Below, piece by piece: positions 44,979 through 53,639 of a DNA stretch of 64,000 nucleotides. How positions within the stretch are numbered: position 1 is the stretch's first letter; each line of letters begins with the position of its first letter. Under the pieces are notes generated by a model, which was given only the letters and a program-made list of their open reading frames with translations, was not told the DNA's origin and did not search any database. Source of the stretch: G965250275 sp965250275 (lineage in GTDB: Bacteria > Pseudomonadota > Alphaproteobacteria > Rhodobacterales > Rhodobacteraceae). The position numbers were made by a program, and so were the translations under genes. The stretch covers positions 1,426,001-1,490,000 of the forward strand of contig OZ252297.1 of assembly GCA_965250275.1 (NCBI GenBank), in the 5' to 3' direction.

Positions 44979-45956
44979 ATGAACATATCCGAGTTGGCCC
45001 AACAGGTTTGTGATGGCGACCGCAGGGCGCTGGCGCGCGCGATCACGCTTGTCGAAAGTCGCCGCGATGACCACCGCGTTGCGGCGATGGAACTGCTGGA
45101 AACGGTTCAGCGGGCCAATCGTCAGGGTGTGCGCATCGGTTTGTCGGGCACACCGGGCGTGGGCAAATCGACCTTTATCGAGGCGTTTGGGATGATGCTC
45201 ATCGGGCAAGGCTTGCGGGTTGCCGTGCTGGCGGTCGATCCTTCGTCCGCGCGCTCTGGCGGGTCGATTCTGGGCGACAAAACCCGCATGGACCAGCTGA
45301 GCCGCGCGCCGGGCGCCTTCATTCGTCCCTCACCCAGTCAGACGCATCTGGGAGGCGTTGCCCGCCGGACGCGCGAAGCGGTGGCACTTTGCGAAGCCGC
45401 AGGGTTCGACATCGTGTTGATCGAAACAGTGGGCGTTGGGCAATCCGAAACGGTGGTTGCCGAAATGTCGGACCTGTTTCTGCTGCTGCTGGCACCGGCC
45501 GGTGGCGACGAGTTGCAGGGCGTGAAACGCGGCATCATGGAGATGGCCGACCTGATTCTGGTCAACAAGGCGGACGGTGACCTGAAACCGGCCGCGACCC
45601 GCACCTGTGCGGACTATTCCGGCGCTCTGCGACTTTTGCGCAAACGTCCACAGGATCCTGAGGGGTTTCCCAAGGCCATGATGGTCTCTGCCCTGACTGA
45701 CGGTGGGCTTGAGGAGGCCTGGTCGGAAATGCAGGGGCTCATCCGTTGGCGCAAGTCGGAAAGTCACTGGGCAAGTCGCCGGGCCGATCAGGCGCGGTAC
45801 TGGTTTGCCCAGGATGTGCGGCACGCGCTTCTTTCCCGTTTGGAAACTTCCGCCGCGCGCAACGAAATGGATGCTCTGGCTGAGCGTGTCGCGGTCGGTA
45901 GCCTGTCTCCTGCTGTTGCAGCCGCGCGCATGGTGGCGTGGCTCGATGACGACTAG
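44979..45956 (+). CDS. meaB: MeaB/ArgK-type GTPase (methylmalonyl-CoA mutase chaperone)
   Basis: 325 residues from the ATG at 44979. P-loop GTPGVGKS at 57-64, DPSSARSGGSILGDKTRM switch region, IETVGVGQSE G3 block, LVNKADGD G4 block, and the long C-terminal helix for dimerisation. MeaB loads and protects adenosylcobalamin-dependent mutases; the mutase gene is not in this window. Convergent with the DUF2855 gene with only 9 bases between. Confidence 0.92.
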   Translation: MNISELAQQVCDGDRRALARAITLVESRRDDHRVAAMELLETVQRANRQGVRIGLSGTPGVGKSTFIEAFGMMLIGQGLRVAVLAVDPSSARSGGSILGDKTRMDQLSRAPGAFIRPSPSQTHLGGVARRTREAVALCEAAGFDIVLIETVGVGQSETVVAEMSDLFLLLLAPAGGDELQGVKRGIMEMADLILVNKADGDLKPAATRTCADYSGALRLLRKRPQDPEGFPKAMMVSALTDGGLEEAWSEMQGLIRWRKSESHWASRRADQARYWFAQDVRHALLSRLETSAARNEMDALAERVAVGSLSPAVAAARMVAWLDDD

Positions 45957-45965
45957 CCTGAGCGC

Positions 45966-47066
45966 TCAGGCCGCTGTCAGCGACAGGATATGCCCCTCGG
46001 CCGGGTTGATTTTGCCCGACAGCATTGCGCGATAGGTGGCCAGCGCCGCATCTGGTCCCGAAGCGCTGACTTCGGTGATCCATGGCTGCGCAGCTTTGGT
46101 AAATCCCGCCCAGGCGCTGCCAAGACGGCCCTGGAACTCGGCTTGCCCCAGCGCGGCAATCCGCTCCTGCGCATAGGTCGGGGCAAAAAAGAACTCCGGA
46201 TTGGGTCCGGGCAAATTGTCCATACGAAGCGCCGTGGCCTGCCAATGTGTTAGACCAACGCGGCAACTGTTTTTGAGCGCATCACCGTAGTGGGTATGAA
46301 TCTGGCGCAAGAGATCGGCGTTCCCTGCCATGTCGACAAAGGCGGCCGGGCCTTCGGGCAGTGACGACAAATCGTCGTAGGTCACCACCTGGTCGTAGAT
46401 GCCCAATCCCTCGGTGAAGCTGCGGTTTCCTGGGCTGGTCAGGCCGACGACTTGCACAGGGTGGCCCGGCGTGCGGGACAACAACCAACCCAGACCGATT
46501 GCGGTCTTGCTCGACGCGCTGGACAATATGACAGATGTCGCGCCGAATGCGTTGTTTTGCGTGTGAAAGTCTTCCAACAGGAACGACGTGGTGAAGAGTG
46601 GCCGGAACAGGCTGATGATCCCTTCCAGGTCCGGCGCGTATGCGGGGTCAGCATCCACCCGGGCATAGTGATTGTAGATGGCCGACATCGGTTGCCGATG
46701 CGCGGTCATATCCGTGAAACCAAACTTGTTGATCTGACCCGGCTCGATCATCAGATGACTGGACATGGGCAGGTAGCCATAGACGCGCGTTCCGGCTTCG
46801 ATTTCTGGCACAGCAGACGCAATGACTTCTGCGAAACCCCAGACCGGGATGCGGCCCCAACCTTCGCGGGAGGCCGGAAAGAACTCCCAGTACTTCAGGG
46901 TTTCTCCCGCCACGCCGTAGGTGATGTTGTTCGCTGTCAGGGCAAAGCGGTCGATGCGCAGCAGACATTGCCCCGCCTGAGGCGTATCGGAGGTGTCGCT
47001 TGGCACCACCTCTGCCTCGCCGAGGTTAGAACGGTTGATGATTAGATCCTGACCAATGGCCGCCAT
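45966..47066 (-). CDS. DUF2855 protein, MDR-fold-like
   Basis: 366 residues. The start DLIINRSNLGEAEVV, ANNITYGVAGE, WGFAEVIAS and LSSASSKTAIGLGWLL blocks suggest a medium-chain-dehydrogenase-like fold. An NAD(P) region lies around the SSASSKTA stretch (about residues 175-190). There are no zinc-ligand residues of the alcohol dehydrogenase type. Members are described as DUF2855; function unknown. Its C-terminus abuts meaB. Confidence 0.8.
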   Translation of the reverse strand: MAAIGQDLIINRSNLGEAEVVPSDTSDTPQAGQCLLRIDRFALTANNITYGVAGETLKYWEFFPASREGWGRIPVWGFAEVIASAVPEIEAGTRVYGYLPMSSHLMIEPGQINKFGFTDMTAHRQPMSAIYNHYARVDADPAYAPDLEGIISLFRPLFTTSFLLEDFHTQNNAFGATSVILSSASSKTAIGLGWLLSRTPGHPVQVVGLTSPGNRSFTEGLGIYDQVVTYDDLSSLPEGPAAFVDMAGNADLLRQIHTHYGDALKNSCRVGLTHWQATALRMDNLPGPNPEFFFAPTYAQERIAALGQAEFQGRLGSAWAGFTKAAQPWITEVSASGPDAALATYRAMLSGKINPAEGHILSLTAA

Positions 47067-47235
47067 GACGCCCTCCTGTATTGTCCGGGAAGCGTGGCAC
47101 CCTTGTTGGCGCAGCGCAAGGAGCGGACCCGCTTTGAGAGGTCTGGCCGAGGGGGTAACGTTTGGTCACACGCCGTCGGGTTCCGCGGCGGTGTCGTCTG
47201 ATGCAGTGCCGGTTCTCTCCGGTGGTACGCGAGTG

Positions 47236-47838
47236 TCAGATGCGCGTGCGTTCATCGACGCGGCGTTTCACGTTTTTCAGCCGCAACGCCACAGAGATCA
47301 GTACAGCCGCCACTATAAAGGCCGCAATTGCGATGAGCCAGCCGATGGCGACGACGCCTGTGCCAGGCCAGAAAAGCAGGACCAGACCCGCGATCGCTCC
47401 CAGACCTCCAAGAGTCAGCGCCGTGCCACGCTCCGGATCGTCGCTGTCCATCGACCATCCGTTCCACAGGTATCCTGCGCCGGAAATCAGGGCCCAGATG
47501 CCCAGAAGCACGAAAGCGAGGCGGATCGACGTTTCGGGCAGCAACAACAGGATCACGCCCAAAACCAGCGTGATGACACCCTGTGCGGTGCCGGAACGGC
47601 CCATGTCGAGCTGCCGAAAGCTGAACACGACGGCCAGTCCATCGATGATCAGGAACAGCCCGGCGATGCGCAACAGCCATGAGATGCTGGTGGTGGGCCA
47701 GAAGAGTGCCAGACACCCAAGCAACAGCGCGAGTAAGCCGCGCAGCATAAAGGCCCACCAGACATCGCCCAGGCGATCGCTGACAAGTGATTTGGCGTCT
47801 TGAAGGCGGGCCTGGGCGTCAGGTGGCAACTGAGACAT
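47236..47838 (-). CDS. HdeD-family membrane protein (DUF308)
   Basis: 200 residues from the ATG at 47838. Six hydrophobic segments in the DUF308 pattern, e.g. GLLALLLGCLALFWPTTSI, GLFLIIDGLAVVFSF, VLGVILLLLPETSI and GLGAIAGLVLLFWPGTG. The WP-T/G repeats at the ends of segments are typical of HdeD (acid resistance in E. coli). Function in this group is inferred only. Divergent from rpmB over 244 bases. Confidence 0.82.
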   Translation of the reverse strand: MSQLPPDAQARLQDAKSLVSDRLGDVWWAFMLRGLLALLLGCLALFWPTTSISWLLRIAGLFLIIDGLAVVFSFRQLDMGRSGTAQGVITLVLGVILLLLPETSIRLAFVLLGIWALISGAGYLWNGWSMDSDDPERGTALTLGGLGAIAGLVLLFWPGTGVVAIGWLIAIAAFIVAAVLISVALRLKNVKRRVDERTRI

Positions 47839-48082
47839 GGTGAATTTCCTGTTTAGTTTGTCCGAAGCGTATGCGATTTCGACCTCTGATGCATCCCACG
47901 GGCTGCACATCTTGAAACCGATCTGGCCCACCGGCGCCACCGGACCATCGAACCTGCTTGACCCGTCCAGCGATTCCCCCTAAAGCCAGCGCACCAGTTT
48001 TCGGGCGCTGCCATTGGCCGCGCCCTTCATGATTTGGCGCAGGCGTCCGGCCCGTGCCGATACAGAGACGAAGGATGAATCC

Positions 48083-48370
48083 ATGTCGCGCCGCTGCGAA
48101 CTGACCGGGAAAGGCCCGATGTCTGGCAACAATGTCAGCCATGCCAACAACAAGACCAAGCGCCGGTTTCTGCCGAACCTGAACGATGTGACCCTGCAAT
48201 CCGAAGCCCTGGGGCGCGGCATAAAGCTGCGGATCTCGGCGGCGGCTCTGCGGTCGGTGGATCATCGGGGTGGGCTCGACGCCTACCTTGCGAAAGCCAA
48301 GGATAACGAACTGTCGGCCAACGCGCTGAAAATAAAGAAAGAAATCGCAAAGGCGCAGGCTTCGGCCTAA
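48083..48370 (+). CDS. rpmB: 50S ribosomal protein L28
   Basis: 95 residues from the ATG at 48083. MSRRCELTGKGPMSGNNVSH and RRFLPNL are the conserved L28 start, with the SVDHRGGLDAYL block in the C-terminal half. A long upstream frame is not used. Followed by a strong intrinsic terminator. Confidence 0.97.
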   Translation: MSRRCELTGKGPMSGNNVSHANNKTKRRFLPNLNDVTLQSEALGRGIKLRISAAALRSVDHRGGLDAYLAKAKDNELSANALKIKKEIAKAQASA

Positions 48371-48393
48371 TCCCTTTCGCGAGAGTGATTTGA

Positions 48394-48424
48394 GAGCCCC
48401 GTGCGGATCGCACGGGGCTCTTTT
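48394..48424 (+). terminator. Intrinsic terminator of rpmB
   Basis: GAGCCCCGTGCG-(3)-CGCACGGGGCTC is a perfect 12-base stem followed directly by TTTT, 24 bases after the rpmB stop. Confidence 0.92.
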
Positions 48425-48465
48425 GCGCTTGTAGGGGCAGGTCGGGGATGCCTATATCCGGTGTC

Positions 48466-48813
48466 ATGACCACCCTGCGATCCTGTCTGGCCCTGCTGCT
48501 GACATTCGTCATGCTTCTGACCGCTCAGGGCATGGTCGACGCCCGCGGGGACACTGGCGCCGTGGGGCATATGGTGATCTGCACCGGAACCGGTCCGGTT
48601 GTGATCTATGTCGACGACGAAGGAAATCCGACGGAGGCGCCGCGCTATTGTCCCGATGCGCTGTCGGTGTTGCTCAGCCCGATTGTTCTGGCTGGTCACA
48701 ATCCCCCTGCGCCAGATCAGGTTCAGACGCTCCGGTTCGTACATCACAGCACATCAGTAGAGCGACAGACCGGTTGGTTTCCTCAGGCGCGTGGACCGCC
48801 CACGGCGATTTGA
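48466..48813 (+). CDS. Small exported protein, DUF2946-like, copper-gene neighbour
   Basis: 115 residues from the ATG at 48466; an in-frame ATG lies at 48448. An N-terminal hydrophobic segment (LALLLTFVMLL) is followed by a CTGTG stretch (Cys in MVICTG) and a second Cys in PRYCPDAL. This resembles the DUF2946-type small proteins that sit beside copper-related genes. It lies 48 bases before the PCuAC gene on the same strand, so a role in copper handling is reasonable but unproven. Confidence 0.6.
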   Translation: MTTLRSCLALLLTFVMLLTAQGMVDARGDTGAVGHMVICTGTGPVVIYVDDEGNPTEAPRYCPDALSVLLSPIVLAGHNPPAPDQVQTLRFVHHSTSVERQTGWFPQARGPPTAI

Positions 48814-48861
48814 TCCGTAGACCCGATACCCACAGACACTTTTGAAATGATGGAGACTGAG

Positions 48862-49329
48862 ATGTCTTTCAAATCCGTTGCCGCGGCTTGCGCGGTATTC
48901 CTTTTGACCGGTCCTGTTCTGGCCGAAGGGGCCAAAATTCAGGTCCAGGACCCTTATGCGCGGGCGTCGAACACAATGGCGGGCGCCGCCTTCATGGTTC
49001 TCGAAAACACTGGGGACGAAGATGATCGGCTGATATCCGTCGAGTCGGACGTCTCGAAACGTATCGAACTGCACACGCACAAAGAAAATTCCGACGGCGT
49101 GATGCAGATGATCCATGTCGAAGAGGGATTTGTTATCCCGGCCGGGGGCTCGCATAGCCTGAAACGTGGTGGCGACCACGTCATGTTCATGGGATTGAAT
49201 GATCCGATGGAGCACGGTGAAACCGTGACTGTAACGCTGGTCTTCGAAAAGGCAGGCCCCATCACCGTAGAGATACCGGTTGATCTGGAGCGCAAGCCGG
49301 CTCATGGCGGACACGGCTCCGGCGGCTGA
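48862..49329 (+). CDS. PCuAC-type periplasmic copper chaperone
   Basis: 155 residues from the ATG at 48862 with GGAG upstream. Signal peptide ending near LA-EG (residue 21). Copper motif in the mature part: H71/H73, M81/M83, and H106/M108 in the DHVMFMGL block, the PCuAC/DUF461 pattern. The His-rich tail (HGGHGSGG) may add metal ligands. Such proteins deliver Cu(I) to cytochrome oxidase. An intrinsic terminator follows immediately. Confidence 0.9.
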   Translation: MSFKSVAAACAVFLLTGPVLAEGAKIQVQDPYARASNTMAGAAFMVLENTGDEDDRLISVESDVSKRIELHTHKENSDGVMQMIHVEEGFVIPAGGSHSLKRGGDHVMFMGLNDPMEHGETVTVTLVFEKAGPITVEIPVDLERKPAHGGHGSGG

Positions 49330-49337
49330 TCAACAAA

Positions 49338-49364
49338 GGGCCGGGCGCCATGCCCGGCCCTATT
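49338..49364. terminator. Terminator between the copper chaperone gene and cobB
   Basis: GGGCCGGGC-(5)-GCCCGGCCC is a perfect 9-base stem followed by TATTT. It begins nine bases after the chaperone stop and runs into the 3' end of convergent cobB, so it can serve both genes. Confidence 0.85.
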
Positions 49365-50058
49365 TGTTGCGCGAAAGCAGGTCTTCGACCCAGGCCGGGA
49401 CGGCTTCGGTTGCTGCGCCTTGGCGGCATTCGTCGAAATCCGATGTCACCGCGGACGGCTCAAGGTTGATCTCGACGGTGTGTGCGCCTGCACTCGCCGC
49501 TTCCTGAACAAAGGCGGCTGCGGGGTAGACCTGACCAGAGGTACCGATGGCTGCAAAGAGGTCGGCCTGCGCCAGAGCCGTGTAGATCCGGTCCATGTGA
49601 TAGGGCATCTCGCCAAACCATACCACATCAGGGCGCCCATGCGGACCTTGGCATGCGGGACAGGATTCGTCCGGGGCCATCTCTGCTGGCGCACGCCAGC
49701 GATGACCGCACGCGGCGCAGAGCGCACCCGCCAGTTCGCCATGCATGTGGATGACTTGCGGGGATCCGCCTTTTTCGTGCAAGTCGTCGACGTTCTGGGT
49801 CACCAATGTGACGTCGCCAGACCAGTCGCGCTGCAGGCGGGCCAGAGCCTTGTGGGCCGCGTTGGGCTTTGCTGCGGCGGCACCAACCCGGCGGGCATTG
49901 TAAAATCCCTGCACCAGCAACGGGTCGCGTGCAAACCCTTCCGGCGTGGCAACGTCCTCGATGCGATGCTGGGACCAAAGTCCGCCTTCGTCGCGGAATG
50001 TGCCCAGACCGCTTTCAGCAGAAATCCCCGCGCCGGTCAGTATGACAATACGTGTCAC
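49360..50058 (-). CDS. cobB: NAD-dependent protein deacylase, sirtuin class III-like
   Basis: 232 residues from the GTG at 50058 (MTRIVILTGAGISAESG) behind GGAGGT. GAGISAESG at 9-17, TQNVDD at 87-92, catalytic His106 in HMHG, zinc cysteines C114, C117, C133 and C136. Y53 and R56/R57 in YNARR are the pair used by CobB/SIRT5-type enzymes for negatively charged acyl groups, so desuccinylase activity is possible. It removes acyl groups from lysines using NAD+. Confidence 0.93.
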   Translation of the reverse strand: MTRIVILTGAGISAESGLGTFRDEGGLWSQHRIEDVATPEGFARDPLLVQGFYNARRVGAAAAKPNAAHKALARLQRDWSGDVTLVTQNVDDLHEKGGSPQVIHMHGELAGALCAACGHRWRAPAEMAPDESCPACQGPHGRPDVVWFGEMPYHMDRIYTALAQADLFAAIGTSGQVYPAAAFVQEAASAGAHTVEINLEPSAVTSDFDECRQGAATEAVPAWVEDLLSRNK

Positions 50059-50384
50059 GAACACCTCCGTCTGCAACAATTCGCGTGGGCTGCTGAAGGC
50101 GCGGCCCGGGTCAGACCTAGCGACTGATAGGTCCGGGTGTCCAACCCAAATCCGTCCGAATACGTCTGATCACTTTCGTTCGCAGGCAAGCCAGAGACAT
50201 CTGGACTTTAAGGAAATCCAAAACTGCCTTCGGCTGTTCCAAAATCCCGGACCTTCACACTTGCCCGATGCCGGGGCGGGCGCTTTCTGAACGTCAGTGC
50301 CCCGAGCCAAGGACCACGTCCATGCCCGTTTTGATCGCTGAAGTGTCTGACGTTGCCGCCAGCCGCGCGCGTGCATTGCGGCAT
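50059..50384. other. 326-base gap upstream of cobB, no gene recognised
   Basis: No credible gene on either strand. A short inverted repeat GACCTA-(8)-TAGGTC lies at 50114-50133. The cobB promoter must be in this stretch; the lysR gene ends at the other side. Confidence 0.4.
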
Positions 50385-51350
50385 TCAGGCCTCGATCACA
50401 CGCAACTGGCCCGACAACCAAGGCAGATGCGCCGTGGCCGGCTCGATCATCTGGGTCTGGACCAGATGGCGCATGGTCTGGGCAACATCGCGCGGCACCC
50501 GATCTGCCCAATCCGATCCGGCAAACAGGGAAATCGTGCGCGAGAAGGCGGCAAACGGCAGAGGATAGGCCGAAATCTTGTCGTGGAACCGCGCCGCACG
50601 CATGTATCCCAGAGGCGTCGTCACCGCCCAGCCAATTCTGCGCGCCACCATGGCCATGAGCGCCAGATGGCTGCCGATTTCAAACCGTTCTTCGAAGGCC
50701 AGTTTCTGGCGGGCCAGATGGGCCTCGATCTGACGGCTGATCAGTTGTTCACGCTCGTAGCGCAGCAGCGGAAGATCCTGCAGCTGAGACATGATCTGTT
50801 TGGGCTGCGTGACAATGCCCTGGGGCGCGACCAGAATGAACGGGTCCTTTACCAGCGGGTACTCCACCACACCCTCGCGCAGCTGACCCGTGCTTGCCGC
50901 AACCGCGATGTGCAGTTCACGTGCCGCCATGGCATCGCTGATCTCATGGCTTGGCGCGGTGATCAGTTTGAAGCGACACTTGGTCAGACTGTCAGCCAGC
51001 ACGGTCACCAGGCGCGGCGTCAGATCGTTGTCAAAGTCATCAATCAAACCGATGCTGAGCGTGCTCAGATGAGTCAGATCCATCACGGTCAATTCGCTCT
51101 GTGCCAACCGCAGTTCGGACAAGACCGCTTCGGTGCGGGACAGAAAGCTGCGCCCGGCCGGGGTCAGGCGCATGGGCCGGCGCCCGTGATCGACCAGATC
51201 AACGCCGAGCGCCCGCTCAAGGTTGCGCAATTGCTTGCTGACAGCGGGTTGACTGAGCCCGGTGGCGTCCGCTGCCTGCGCGACCGAGCCGCTGGCCGCA
51301 AGTGCCTCGAATACCTCCAGACCCCGCAGGGTCACCCCCTTCATCAACAT
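50385..51350 (-). CDS. LysR-family transcriptional regulator
   Basis: 321 residues. N-terminal winged helix (about 5-65) with SGSVAQAADATGLSQPAVSKQLRNLE, then a two-lobed effector domain with the hinge near residue 90. It is divergent from the HisD-family dehydrogenase gene (80-base spacer), the usual layout for a regulator of its neighbour. The inducer cannot be read. Confidence 0.9.
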   Translation of the reverse strand: MLMKGVTLRGLEVFEALAASGSVAQAADATGLSQPAVSKQLRNLERALGVDLVDHGRRPMRLTPAGRSFLSRTEAVLSELRLAQSELTVMDLTHLSTLSIGLIDDFDNDLTPRLVTVLADSLTKCRFKLITAPSHEISDAMAARELHIAVAASTGQLREGVVEYPLVKDPFILVAPQGIVTQPKQIMSQLQDLPLLRYEREQLISRQIEAHLARQKLAFEERFEIGSHLALMAMVARRIGWAVTTPLGYMRAARFHDKISAYPLPFAAFSRTISLFAGSDWADRVPRDVAQTMRHLVQTQMIEPATAHLPWLSGQLRVIEA

Positions 51351-51430
51351 TGTCCGGCTTCCTACAGTTTCACCTTTTCTGAAACTATTGTGGGCGGCTG
51401 GTCAAGGTCGAGCACCGGAAAGGACGTCAC

Positions 51431-52738
51431 ATGGTCGTTGAAATCTTGAAATCCGCGCCGGGCCTGCCACCCGAATCCTCGACGGAAACAGTGGACGTTG
51501 TGAGAGCCATGCTGAGTCGCATTCACGAGGAAGGCGCAGCGGCCGTTTCAGAATACTCTGCGACTCTGGACGGTTGGGACGGGGAGGTTGTTGTCAGCGA
51601 CGCCGAGATCGCATCCGCCGAGGCGAGCCTGCCTGATACACTGAAACGGGACATTCGGTACGCCCATGATAACATACTGCGATTTGCGAAAGCACAACGT
51701 GCCAGCATTCACGACTTTGAAATAGAACTCAGACCCGGTCTGTTTGCAGGGCAGCGTTTGATCCCGCTGAACGCCGCAGGCTGTTACGTGCCCGGCGGGC
51801 GCTATTCGCATATCGCATCGGCCTTGATGACGATCACGACGGCGCGTGCAGCAGGAGTGCCGTATGTCACCGCCTGTTCGCCTCCGAGACCCGGGCAGGG
51901 CATCCCTCCCGCGATCCTGTTCGCAATGTCGCTGGCTGGGGCTGATCGGATTCTGAACCTGGGAGGCGTGCAGGGCGTCGCAGCAATGGCCCACGGCCTG
52001 TTTGGTGCCAAACCCGCCGATATCCTCGCGGGCCCGGGCAACCAGTTTGTGGCCGAAGCCAAGCGGCAACTCTTTGGCCCGGTGGGTATCGATATGGTGG
52101 CGGGTCCGACGGATGTTCTGATCGTCGCGGACAGTACGGCCGATCCGCTGACGGTGGCCTGGGATCTGGTTGGTCAGGCCGAACATGGGTTCAACTCCCC
52201 GGCGTGGCTTGTCACCGATACCCGCGCGCTTGCCGAAGCGGTTCTGTCCTTGATCCCGGGCTGTGTGGCCGAACTTCCGGAACCAAACAGGACCAGTGCA
52301 GAGGAGGCCTGGGCGGCGCTGGGCGAAGTGATTTTGTGTTCGACCCGGGAAGAGCTTGCACAGACGGCAGACACCTACGCGCCAGAGCATCTGCATGTGC
52401 AATGCGCTGATCTGGACTGGTGGAAAGGCCGCCTGACCGCGTACGGATCGCTCTTTCTGGGTGAGCGTACAACAGTGGCGTTTGGTGACAAGGCGTCTGG
52501 CCCCAACCATGTGCTCCCAACGTCGCGGGCGGCGCGTTACACGGGCGGATTGAGCGTGCACAAGTTTCTCAAGACGGTGACTTGGCAGACGGTCAACGAC
52601 ACTGCCCTCCCGGATCTGGCGCGGGCCACGGCGAGCATCTCCCGCGCAGAAGGGATGGAAGGCCACGCCCGCACGGCAGATATCCGCCTTGCCTCCCTCG
52701 CGGCGTCGCGTGATCAACAGGTTGCCCAAAGCGGGTGA
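51431..52738 (+). CDS. HisD-family NAD-dependent dehydrogenase, possibly sulfopropanediol dehydrogenase (HpsN-like)
   Basis: 435 residues. Zinc ligands of the HisD family are present (Q249, H252, D353, H412), as are catalytic E319/H320 and H360. The stretches GCYVPGGRYSHIASA, LDWWKGRLTAYGSLFLGE and SVHKFLKTVTWQ agree with what I remember of HpsN, the (R)-2,3-dihydroxypropane-1-sulfonate dehydrogenase of Roseobacters. They agree less with biosynthetic HisD, and there is no his operon here. No other hps gene is adjacent, so the substrate is unsettled. Divergent from a LysR regulator. Confidence 0.7.
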   Translation: MVVEILKSAPGLPPESSTETVDVVRAMLSRIHEEGAAAVSEYSATLDGWDGEVVVSDAEIASAEASLPDTLKRDIRYAHDNILRFAKAQRASIHDFEIELRPGLFAGQRLIPLNAAGCYVPGGRYSHIASALMTITTARAAGVPYVTACSPPRPGQGIPPAILFAMSLAGADRILNLGGVQGVAAMAHGLFGAKPADILAGPGNQFVAEAKRQLFGPVGIDMVAGPTDVLIVADSTADPLTVAWDLVGQAEHGFNSPAWLVTDTRALAEAVLSLIPGCVAELPEPNRTSAEEAWAALGEVILCSTREELAQTADTYAPEHLHVQCADLDWWKGRLTAYGSLFLGERTTVAFGDKASGPNHVLPTSRAARYTGGLSVHKFLKTVTWQTVNDTALPDLARATASISRAEGMEGHARTADIRLASLAASRDQQVAQSG

Positions 52739-52793
52739 TCTTGTTGTCTGCGCTCAGCAATAACGGGGGCGTGAAGGGTGCGCCTGACCGCTC

Positions 52794-53192
52794 TTAATCC
52801 TTGATGGTCGTGTTTTCGCAGTATGAGCGGGCTTGCGCCGCGGACAGGTTTTCACCAACCCGCTTGACCGAAACACCCAGGCCCGGCTGCGTGGATACCC
52901 CTGCCGGAGGCTCCAATGAAAACTGAACGGCGGGCCGCGCCGTGCCGCTTTGGCTGGGCCCGAGTGAACGGCTGACATAGAGCCGCTGCGAGCCGCCGGC
53001 CTTCAGATAGGCCAGGGCATACGCCCCTGCGCCGCACCAGTAGAGCGCCGATCCCGCGTTGACCTTAGAGACGACCTCAAAGGTTGATGCTGATACCGGC
53101 ACGATATCGTAGAACAAGCCGGGTTTGGTTGCGGATGCCTGTCCCGCCGCCAGAACCAGCGCGCCTGCCGAAAGTGCATGTTTGATGCGCAT
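52794..53192 (-). CDS. Small secreted protein, unknown
   Basis: 132 residues with a signal peptide (about 21 residues, ending near ASA-TK). The mature part has two cysteines (YWCGAG and SYCENT) that may pair, and a YVSRSLGPSQSG loop. I do not recognise the family. It reads toward the dehydrogenase gene. Confidence 0.6.
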   Translation of the reverse strand: MRIKHALSAGALVLAAGQASATKPGLFYDIVPVSASTFEVVSKVNAGSALYWCGAGAYALAYLKAGGSQRLYVSRSLGPSQSGTARPAVQFSLEPPAGVSTQPGLGVSVKRVGENLSAAQARSYCENTTIKD

Positions 53193-53279
53193 CGCTGAAA
53201 ATCCTTTGTCGTTGGTTACGCAAAGGATACGTCGCGATCAGGATTTAGGATGACCGGATCAAGTAAAGGTGAGCGGTCT

Positions 53280-53588
53280 CTAGCTGCAGGTCATGCGCGC
53301 GCGCTCACCAAAGGCACGGTAACGCTTCCAGAACACCTCGTCCCGCGACCGGTCGGACTGGCGAACTTCTTGTGCCATGTGCGGGTCGCTGAAAAACTTC
53401 GATGCCTTCTTACGCTCGGTGCGCGTCAGCGTGGCATTGGCAACTTGCTGAATGCAGCCGCAAAGAGCCGGCGTCGCTGCGGTTCTGTTGGATTGCATGC
53501 AGGCGCGGGAGATAACGCCAGCCTCTGCAACGGGCGCAACCCAGCTCAACGCCGCGGCGGTCATAGAGATAAGAACAAGATGTTTCAT
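53280..53588 (-). CDS. Small secreted protein, unknown, Rhodobacteraceae type
   Basis: 102 residues with a signal peptide (ending near AEA-GV). The mature part has four cysteines (SRACMQ, ALCGC, MTCS), the LCGCIQQVAN block and FWKRYRAFG. I have seen similar small periplasmic proteins in this family but know no function. Start ATG at 53588. Confidence 0.6.
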   Translation of the reverse strand: MKHLVLISMTAAALSWVAPVAEAGVISRACMQSNRTAATPALCGCIQQVANATLTRTERKKASKFFSDPHMAQEVRQSDRSRDEVFWKRYRAFGERARMTCS

Positions 53589-53639
53589 GCCTGTGCCTCA
53601 GTTCGGATGGCCGGATCTTCTGCCCGGTTTCGAAAGATT

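Noticed and set aside
51431..52738. Biosynthetic histidinol dehydrogenase
   Set aside because: No his genes nearby, a dedicated LysR regulator, and sequence blocks closer to HpsN-type enzymes as I recall them. Not excluded, so no gene symbol is given.
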